This document shows positions 23,090 through 28,546 of a stretch of 28,546 nt of DNA, piece after piece (within the stretch, counting starts at the first letter, position 1; each line of letters starts with the position of its first letter). The notes under the pieces were generated by a model. That model saw only the letters and a list, made by a program, of their open reading frames with translations. It made no database searches and was not told the origin of the DNA. The stretch spans positions 1 through 28,546 of the forward strand of contig SFHU01000026.1 in NCBI GenBank assembly GCA_004555535.1, in the 5' to 3' direction. The DNA is from Clostridiales bacterium. GTDB taxonomy: Bacteria > Bacillota > Clostridia > Christensenellales > Aristaeellaceae. The translations under genes were made by a program, and so were the position numbers.

Positions 23090-25462
23090 TTACCGGGCCA
23101 GGCGCATGATCGCCTGATAGATGACGTCCTTGGCCATGAAGATCTTGTATTCGTTCTTGCCCATCGGGAAGGCGCCCTCCAGCGCAATCTCGCCGGCCTG
23201 CGTGGCGACCTCCGGCGTGATCGTCTTGCCGGTCAGGTATGCCTCGACCTTCGGCAGGCGATACGGCACCGGCGCGACGCCGCCAAACACGAGATGCGCC
23301 TCGCGGATGACGCCATCCTGCACGTCGATGCAGCTGGCGAGGGAGACGATCGCGAAGTCGATCGCGTTGCGGACGCGGCGCTTGTCGTAGTGCATCTCGC
23401 CCTTCATGGGCAGCACGCTGATCTCCTTGACCAGCTCGCCCGGACGGAGCACCTGCTGTACGGTCAGCTTCGTGGTGAAGAGCTCATCCGCGGAGAGGAT
23501 GCGCTCCGTCGTCGTGATCTTCGCCTGCGTCAGCACGAGCACGGGCGTGATATCCGACGGCGCGACGGCATAGCAGGCGCAGTGCAGGCAGCGCCTGGCC
23601 TCGTTGACCGCCGTTTCCTCGTCAAAGGAGGCGCAGTCCTCGCCGGAGAGGGAGCGCTCGGCGACCGGCTTTTCCTTCAGCCTGTTGGCGACGGTCTTCT
23701 CGATGCCCTCGACGTCAAACGTCGTGAACTTCTCCTTCGCGTCCTTCTTTTCGGGCGCGGCGCCCAGGTCGGCGTTCATGCTCTCCGCGGCGCTGCGGCC
23801 TGCGCGGATCGCGCGGATCGCCAGGTTCGGGCCGGTGACCGCGTCGCCGCCGGCGTAGTAGCCCGCCTCGCGCGTCTTGCCGGACTCGATGTCCGCGTCA
23901 ATGAGGCCGCGCGCAGTCCTGAGCTGGCCGCCCAGCTTTTCGCCCAGGAAGCTGATGTCCACGCGCTGGCCGGTCGCCAGAACGATGAAGTCGGAGGCGA
24001 CGATCATGCGGTCATCCTCGTCATACTGCGGGTTGAACCGGCCGCTTGCGTCGCGCACGGCCACGCAGCGCTTGGCCTCCAGCCCGCAGACCTTGCCGTT
24101 TTCGTCAGTCACGACACGGCCCAGGCCCCAGCCGTTGCAGATCTCAACGCCCTCCTCGAGCGCCATCTCGACCTCATCCGCGCTGGCGGGCATCTCATGG
24201 CGCTGCTCCAGGCAGATGAGCTTGACCTTTTTCGCGCCCAGGCGGCGGGCCGTCAGCGCGACGTCCATAGCGACGTTGCCGCCGCCGCAGACGAGCACCT
24301 CCTCGCCAATCGCCTTTTGCAGGTAGGTGTTGACCTCGACCAGGAAGTTGAGGCCGAACTCGGTCAGGTTTTCGCCGTCCAGGCCGAGCACGGGCTGGCT
24401 CCACGCGCCAGTGCCGAAATACACGGCGTCGCTGTTTTCCTTGATCTGCTCGACGGTGATGTCCTCGCCGACGCGGGTGTTCATCACGAAGCGGATGCCC
24501 ATGATCTGCTCGAGCGCGTCGCAGTAGCTGTCCACAATCGTCTTGGGCAGGCGGTAATGCGGAATGCCGTAGCGCAGCACGCCGCCGGCCTTCTCGTGCG
24601 CGTCATAGACGGTAACCTCGTGGCCCGCCCGGCGCAGATAGTATGCCGCGGTCAGGCCGCCCGGGCCCGCGCCGATGACGGCGCAGCGCTTGCCGGTTTC
24701 CCTTTCAGGCGCGGCATAGTAGACGTCCCTGTGCGCGAGGATGTAATCGCCCAGCGAGCGCTCGACGCCCGGAATGTTGACGCTCTCGCCGTAGACATTC
24801 TGGTTGCACTTGTCCCGGCAGATGTGCGGGCAGATGCGGCTGGTCATCATCGGCATCGGGTTGTACTGCATGAAGATCCTCGCCGCGCCGTCCCAGTCGC
24901 CCTCGCGGATCCTTGCCATGTAGGCCGGGATATCGGTGCCCGCCGGGCAGTTGCCCTGGCAGGAGGCGCAGCCGGCGGACATGCCGCCAAAGATGGAGTG
25001 GTAGCGGTTCTCTCCGGCGATGGCGTAGCAGGTGTCGCCGCCCTTGCGGCGGCAGTTCAGCCGGCCGCCGATGGAATCCGGATAGCGGTAGTACCAGCAG
25101 CGCACGTCCTGGCAGACGTTGCCGCCGATGGTCGCCGTCGTGCGGATGATCGGGGAGGCGACGGAATGCGCCGCCTCGGCAAGCGCCGGGCAGACGGCCT
25201 TAACGGTCTCGTCCCCGGCGATGGATTTGAGCGTCGCGCCCGCGCCGATGGCCAGCTCTTCGCCGCGCCTGGCGATATAGCCCGCATGGGGGATGCCCTT
25301 GAGGCTGACGACCGCCTTGGGATAGGTTTCAAGCAGTCTGTCCTTGTAGGTGCCCAGCAGATCGGTGCCCGCCGCGATGGGGTCGATCGTGCCATTGCCC
25401 TCCTTCACAATCCGGCTCGCCTCTTCATAGCTGGACGCGGAGATATGTTCAAACCTTTTCAT
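23090..25462 (-). CDS. molybdenum hydroxylase FAD subunit with an inserted GltD/NfnB-like NAD(P)H oxidoreductase module
   Basis: This is a 790-residue composite flavoprotein. Residues 1-160 are the FAD-binding part of a hydroxylase medium subunit (AAGTDLLG at 30-37; TTATIGGNVCQDVRCWYYR at 108-126; CRRKGGDTC at 137-145; ENRYHSIFGG). At 161 the fold is interrupted by a complete GltD/NfnB-type module: Fe-S cysteines C165, C168, C172 and C211, C215, C219; FAD motif GAGPGG (264-269); NAD(P) motif GGGN (393-396); and CLHC at 625-628. From 630 the hydroxylase FAD domain resumes (CYAVAPSD) and ends with the CO-dehydrogenase flavoprotein C-domain. It is the last gene of operon 2, 15 bases after the large-subunit end. 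The insertion falls exactly between segments that are contiguous in ordinary subunits. Confidence 0.9.
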   Translation of the reverse strand: MKRFEHISASSYEEASRIVKEGNGTIDPIAAGTDLLGTYKDRLLETYPKAVVSLKGIPHAGYIARRGEELAIGAGATLKSIAGDETVKAVCPALAEAAHSVASPIIRTTATIGGNVCQDVRCWYYRYPDSIGGRLNCRRKGGDTCYAIAGENRYHSIFGGMSAGCASCQGNCPAGTDIPAYMARIREGDWDGAARIFMQYNPMPMMTSRICPHICRDKCNQNVYGESVNIPGVERSLGDYILAHRDVYYAAPERETGKRCAVIGAGPGGLTAAYYLRRAGHEVTVYDAHEKAGGVLRYGIPHYRLPKTIVDSYCDALEQIMGIRFVMNTRVGEDITVEQIKENSDAVYFGTGAWSQPVLGLDGENLTEFGLNFLVEVNTYLQKAIGEEVLVCGGGNVAMDVALTARRLGAKKVKLICLEQRHEMPASADEVEMALEEGVEICNGWGLGRVVTDENGKVCGLEAKRCVAVRDASGRFNPQYDEDDRMIVASDFIVLATGQRVDISFLGEKLGGQLRTARGLIDADIESGKTREAGYYAGGDAVTGPNLAIRAIRAGRSAAESMNADLGAAPEKKDAKEKFTTFDVEGIEKTVANRLKEKPVAERSLSGEDCASFDEETAVNEARRCLHCACYAVAPSDITPVLVLTQAKITTTERILSADELFTTKLTVQQVLRPGELVKEISVLPMKGEMHYDKRRVRNAIDFAIVSLASCIDVQDGVIREAHLVFGGVAPVPYRLPKVEAYLTGKTITPEVATQAGEIALEGAFPMGKNEYKIFMAKDVIYQAIMRLAR

Positions 25463-25477
25463 GGCGCTGTGTCCTCC

Positions 25478-25732
25478 TCATTTGATCTTGCCCATGGCGC
25501 GCAGGACGACCGTCGGCGAGCACGGGTATTCCGTGATGGGATGGCCAATCGCGTTGCTGACCGCCATCAGAATGGCCGCAGGGGCCGGGGACGGCGTGAT
25601 CTCGCCGAAGCCCAGCGCATGGAAGGCCTCGGTGTCGAATTCACTCTCCAGCAGCACCGTGTCAAACGGCGGGAATTCGTTGAACGTGCGCCACTTGTAA
25701 TCGATCATGTTGCCGGTCATGAAGCGGCCCAG
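25478..25732 (-). CDS. C-terminal segment of the operon 2 large subunit beyond an in-frame TAG
   Basis: These 84 codons continue in the same frame as the gene ending in TAG at 25733-25735. They encode the expected C-terminus of a molybdenum hydroxylase large subunit: NMIDYKWRTFNEFPPFD, then ALGFGEITPSPAPAAILMA, whose glutamate (residue 728 of the joined protein) is the catalytic base in this family, and a normal tail ending at TGA. Separate translation could start at the ATG at 25720, but the fragment would have no activity on its own. Conservation up to the normal stop argues that it is still translated or was broken only recently. Confidence 0.75.
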   Translation of the reverse strand: MGRFMTGNMIDYKWRTFNEFPPFDTVLLESEFDTEAFHALGFGEITPSPAPAAILMAVSNAIGHPITEYPCSPTVVLRAMGKIK

Positions 25733-27784
25733 CTACTTGTCCATGACCATCTCTTCAAACAGGCCGGTGTCGCCGCCCGCGGAGCCGAAGGAGCCCTCGG
25801 CCTGCATGCGGATGTTGATCGGGTCGATGATCTGTCCGACGTCGGAGCCCTCCAGCGCGCGCAGCAGCCTGGCCTCGCCGGTCATCAGGTTGACCTCCAC
25901 GTCGGCCAGATAGAGCGCGAAGTTCGGCTTGTCGAAGTTCTGCTTGTACTTGGCCGACCCGGTGATGGTCATCTCCGGCGTGCCGGTGATGGCGATCCAG
26001 GGCAGGCGCTTTTCCGGATGACGGACGGAGAAGACGAGGAAGTTCTCCGTGTCGAGCTCGTCGACGTTGATGTTGAGCTTGACCGAAGCCATCTCCAGCA
26101 GCTTGCGGCGCGCGTCCTTGGCGGCGCGCACGGCTGTCGTGCCCATCGTGATCGTACCGCGGGAGCCGATCATGCCGGCGTCATAGCCCGTGCCGTGCGT
26201 GTCCGGATCGACGACCTGCACGCCATCGAGCGGCACCTTCATGATCTCGGCGACCATCTTCTGCACGGCGAAGCGCTGCGCGCCGCCGGTTTCGCCGACG
26301 CAGAGCTCCAGCGTCACGCTGCCGAACGGATGCAGCTTGACCATGCCCTCGGTCGGATCCTCGCCGATATCCGCGTTGCCGTGGACGCCGACGCCGACGC
26401 CGCGCGCATAGCGGCCATCCGGGCTGACCCAGTAGGGCTCCTCCCAGCCCTTCCACTTGTCCTTCCAGCCAAAGACCCGGGCGGATTCCTCAAAGGCGCG
26501 CGTGTAATCGACAGAGTGGACGTCCCACCAGAGGTTGTCGCGCCAGATGTAGCGGTCGCCGTCCTTGACGAAGTTCTTCTTGAAGACCTCCAGCGGGTCC
26601 ATGCCCGCCTCGCGGATCGCGTTGCAGACCATCGGCACGAGCACGCTCTTGCACTCCTGACCGCCGAAGCCGCGGATCGGAGCCTGCGAGCTGTGGTTCG
26701 TCGCCACGAGCTTGGTATCCAGCGCCCAGTTCTTGCACTTGCCCAAAAACGCCTGGCACTCGCCAAGGCCCACGGCGGTCATCGCCTGCGCGTAGGTGGA
26801 GGACATGCCGGAGTCGGTATACCACATGCCCTCGACGGCGTTGATGATGCCGTCCTCAGTCATGCCGACCTTGCCGCGGATGCGGCTGCCCTGGCGCAGC
26901 TCATAGCTGAGCAGGTGCTCCGTGCGGTCCATGATGAACTTGCAGGGCCGGCCAGTGATCTTCGCCATCAGGATAGCCTGCAGGATCATGTGCGGAATCA
27001 GCTGCTTGGAGCCGTAGGAGCCGCCCGCATGGCAGGCGATGACGCGCACGGCCACGCCCGGGATCGACGCCTCGGTGTTGAATTTCTGCAGATGCGGCGC
27101 GCCGCCGTTGTACCAGACGGTCACAGCGTGTGGGCCCGTCCACTGCGCGATGCAGCCCGGGCTCTCCGGCGGCAGCGGATGGGCCATGTTCTCATAGCGC
27201 ATGTAGGCGTCGGAGACGTATTTCGACTCCTTGAAGGCCTTCTCCGTGTCGCCCACAAAGATCTGATTGAACGGCTCCTCGGAGAACGGCGTGACCTTGG
27301 GGATCTCGTTGCCCGGGTACTCAGGGTACAGCTGCGGCGCGCCCGGCTTGAGGGCCTCCTCGCAGTCGAGCACAAACGGCAGCTCCTCGTAGTCGACCTC
27401 GATCAGCTCAAGCGCCTCGTCGGCGATTTCGATCGTCTCCGCCGCGACGAGCGCGACGCTGTCGCCAGTGAAGCGAACGTGCTCGTCGAGCACGCGGCGA
27501 TGGTTCGGCAGGCCGCACTTCCAGTCCGGCGCCTCCTTGTAGGAGCACACGCCGACGACGCCCGGCAGCGCGCGCGCCTTCTCGAGGTTGATGCTGCGGA
27601 TCTTGGCGTTGGGATACGGGCTGCGCAGCACGCGCACGATCAGCATGCCCGGAACGGCGAGATCGTCCAGGTACTGCTGGCGGCCGGAGACGATGTCGTC
27701 GGCGTCGGCGCGGTTGCCGTGCTTGCCGATGTAGCGGTACTCGTGCTCGCTGACCTTGACGTCCTTTTTCATCTCTTCATACAT
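25733..27784 (-). CDS. molybdenum hydroxylase large subunit, interrupted by in-frame TAG before its catalytic glutamate
   Basis: These are the first 683 residues of a xanthine dehydrogenase-family molybdopterin subunit. Visible motifs: AHPLPPESPG, HAGGSYGSKQ (in the place of GGGFGGK), PIRGFGGQE (the AFRGFG equivalent) and the divergent GETGGAQRF where most relatives have a GQG motif. The frame meets TAG after LFEEMVMDK, then continues for 84 codons to a normal end; the joined 768-residue length is typical. The start is 3 bases after the [2Fe-2S] gene. It is clearly divergent from the operon 1 large subunit, so the substrate probably differs. The TAG may be decoded, may be a mutation, or may be a sequence error. 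Confidence 0.85.
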   Translation of the reverse strand: MYEEMKKDVKVSEHEYRYIGKHGNRADADDIVSGRQQYLDDLAVPGMLIVRVLRSPYPNAKIRSINLEKARALPGVVGVCSYKEAPDWKCGLPNHRRVLDEHVRFTGDSVALVAAETIEIADEALELIEVDYEELPFVLDCEEALKPGAPQLYPEYPGNEIPKVTPFSEEPFNQIFVGDTEKAFKESKYVSDAYMRYENMAHPLPPESPGCIAQWTGPHAVTVWYNGGAPHLQKFNTEASIPGVAVRVIACHAGGSYGSKQLIPHMILQAILMAKITGRPCKFIMDRTEHLLSYELRQGSRIRGKVGMTEDGIINAVEGMWYTDSGMSSTYAQAMTAVGLGECQAFLGKCKNWALDTKLVATNHSSQAPIRGFGGQECKSVLVPMVCNAIREAGMDPLEVFKKNFVKDGDRYIWRDNLWWDVHSVDYTRAFEESARVFGWKDKWKGWEEPYWVSPDGRYARGVGVGVHGNADIGEDPTEGMVKLHPFGSVTLELCVGETGGAQRFAVQKMVAEIMKVPLDGVQVVDPDTHGTGYDAGMIGSRGTITMGTTAVRAAKDARRKLLEMASVKLNINVDELDTENFLVFSVRHPEKRLPWIAITGTPEMTITGSAKYKQNFDKPNFALYLADVEVNLMTGEARLLRALEGSDVGQIIDPINIRMQAEGSFGSAGGDTGLFEEMVMDK

Positions 27785-27787
27785 GGT

Positions 27788-28306
27788 TTACACCGCCTCC
27801 CCATTCATCTGATGGATAAAGCCCATGACCGTGCGGATGACCTGATAATGGCTGATGCAGCGGCAGTAGTTGCCCGAGAGCGCATCGGTCAACTCCTCCT
27901 CGGTGGGGTTCGGGTTCTTATTGAGCAGCGCCTGCGTGCTCATGATGATGCCCGGCGTGCAGAAGCCGCACTGGAACGCGGAATTGTCCGCGAACGCGCG
28001 CTGGAGCGGGCTGAGCTCGCCCGTCACGGGGTCGCAGAGGCCCTCGAGCGTCGTGACGCTCTTGCCGTCGCAATCCGCCGTGAGCAGCATGCAGGAGGCC
28101 ACGGCCTCGCCGTCGACGATCACCGTGCAGCAGCCGCAGGCGCCGTGCTCGCAGCTGCGCTTGGCGGCGGTCAGCCCCAGCTTGTCGCGCAGCGTGTCCA
28201 GCAGCGTCTCGGAGGGCGCGACGCAGCCCTCGTCGTCGCTGACGATGAATTTCCTCAGCTTTCCGTTGACCGTGAGGTTGATGCGTTTGATCTGTTCGGT
28301 CATCAT
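27788..28306 (-). CDS. molybdenum hydroxylase [2Fe-2S] small subunit, operon 2
   Basis: The 172-residue electron-transfer subunit has the plant-type cluster set CEHGACGCC plus a cysteine in VASC, and the C-terminal set CGFC and CRC. After CRC the usual TGY reads ISHYQVI, a departure from the operon 1 copy. The N-terminus has a short insertion (SDDEGCVAPSE) before TLLDTLRDKLGL. GGGAGG lies 6 bases before the first of two adjacent ATG codons. It is the first gene of operon 2 and feeds electrons to the composite FAD subunit at 23090. Confidence 0.93.
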   Translation of the reverse strand: MMTEQIKRINLTVNGKLRKFIVSDDEGCVAPSETLLDTLRDKLGLTAAKRSCEHGACGCCTVIVDGEAVASCMLLTADCDGKSVTTLEGLCDPVTGELSPLQRAFADNSAFQCGFCTPGIIMSTQALLNKNPNPTEEELTDALSGNYCRCISHYQVIRTVMGFIHQMNGEAV

Positions 28307-28341
28307 CTTCTTCCTCCCTTTACAGGAATGTGGTTGTGATC

Positions 28342-28391
28342 ATTTTATCATCGTCCGGAGCGCGAAAAAAACACACTGGGCTAAATGTGTG
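28342..28391 (-). promoter_or_regulatory. promoter region of operon 2 with an upstream inverted repeat
   Basis: On the minus strand TAAAAT (28342-28347) is a plausible -10; the -35 region is only a T-run. CACAC-N10-GTGTG (28372-28391) is an inverted repeat centred about 46 bases upstream of the expected start, a position suited to an activator such as a Crp/Fnr protein. The site ends 3 bases from the insertion sequence. Confidence 0.4.
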
Positions 28392-28394
28392 ATC

Positions 28395-28546
28395 TGGACT
28401 GCTATAAGTCAAGTAGACACAAAAAACAAACCCCGTCGTAGAATTGCACAACATTATGCGGCTTTACTCCGGATTTCAAATGGAGTAAGGCCGTTTTTCA
28501 TATCAATGCGTTGGTAATTGTAGAAATGGATATATTCATCGACCAG
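28395..28546 (-). mobile_element. IS3-family insertion sequence, right end, truncated by the window edge
   Basis: The terminal bases begin TGGACTG and include AAGTCAAGTAGACAC, resembling IS3-family ends that start with TG. The transposase C-terminus lies inside it. The exact boundary at 28395 is inferred from the TG rule and no target duplication can be checked, because the other end is outside the window. Confidence 0.6.
28454..28546 (-). CDS. IS3-family transposase (OrfB), C-terminal fragment, partial
   Basis: The last 30 codons are visible before the window ends. The product has the typical end of an IS3/IS150-type integrase domain: DEYIHFYNYQRIDMKNGLTP followed by FEIRSKAA and TAA. The family hallmark is the tyrosine/asparagine-rich (Y)NxxR pattern followed by LTPxE. 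The catalytic DDE residues lie outside the window. Confidence 0.8.
   Translation of the reverse strand: MVDEYIHFYNYQRIDMKNGLTPFEIRSKAA

Noticed and set aside
25733..25735. Selenocysteine insertion in the molybdenum hydroxylase
   Set aside because: The codon is TAG, not TGA, and it does not fall at the place of the selenium-dependent active-site ligand.
22928..28339. A 1803-codon open frame on the plus strand
   Set aside because: It lies antisense to the whole of operon 2 and has an Arg/Ala/Val/His-rich, domain-free translation. It arises from the codon bias of the GC-rich genes on the other strand, which have clear motifs.
1..28546. tRNA, rRNA or CRISPR array
   Set aside because: I found no tRNA T-loop/anticodon pattern, no rRNA-like stretch and no regularly spaced direct repeats on either strand by reading; a covariance scan was not possible.

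Overview
The window looks like chromosomal DNA of a GC-rich anaerobic member of the Bacillota, probably class Clostridia and plausibly from the gut. I infer this from strong AGGAGG-type ribosome sites, TTG/TATAAT-type promoters, intrinsic terminators, BspA-type leucine-rich repeat proteins, a YoaP-type acetyltransferase and several molybdenum hydroxylases of the kind found in purine- or heterocycle-using anaerobes. The species cannot be named from the sequence alone.

Layout. 1-153 is palindromic extragenic DNA. 154-5658 holds housekeeping-type genes: phosphohexomutase (-), oligoendopeptidase F (+), a MATE exporter and a small cysteine-rich protein (+). 5869-7375 holds a TylF-like methyltransferase paralog and a small membrane protein. 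7509-11787 is a three-gene cluster (leucine-rich repeat protein, pseudo-metallopeptidase/VWA protein, MoxR-type AAA+ ATPase). Its first gene carries a frameshift and its second an in-frame TAG. 11940-12689 is a YoaP-like acetyltransferase.

From 12983 to the end the window is a molybdenum-hydroxylase island. Operon 1 (-, 16760 to 12983) encodes FAD, [2Fe-2S] and Mo subunits of a CoxMSL/HcrBCA-type enzyme behind a structured leader. Operon 2 (-, 28306 to 23090) encodes a [2Fe-2S] subunit, a Mo subunit interrupted by an in-frame TAG just before its catalytic glutamate, and an unusual 790-residue FAD subunit with a complete GltD/NfnB-like NAD(P)H oxidoreductase inserted inside it. Between the operons lie a (+) accessory operon (histidine phosphatase-HD fusion, XdhC-type protein, MocA-type nucleotidyltransferase), two Crp/Fnr-family regulators (-), a second TylF-like methyltransferase (-) and a small leucine-rich repeat protein (+). 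An IS3-family transposase end abuts the operon 2 promoter at the right edge.

How it may work together. The three accessory proteins probably mature and insert the molybdenum cofactor (sulfuration and cytidylylation). The two regulators probably switch the hydroxylase operons. The nested FAD subunit would couple the hydroxylase to NAD(P)H or another low-potential carrier through extra Fe-S clusters. Two otherwise well-conserved genes are cut by in-frame TAG codons, while none of the other gene ends uses TAG (by my count 14 TGA, 10 TAA, 0 TAG). This could mean TAG suppression or reassignment, gene decay or assembly error, and the sequence alone cannot separate these.
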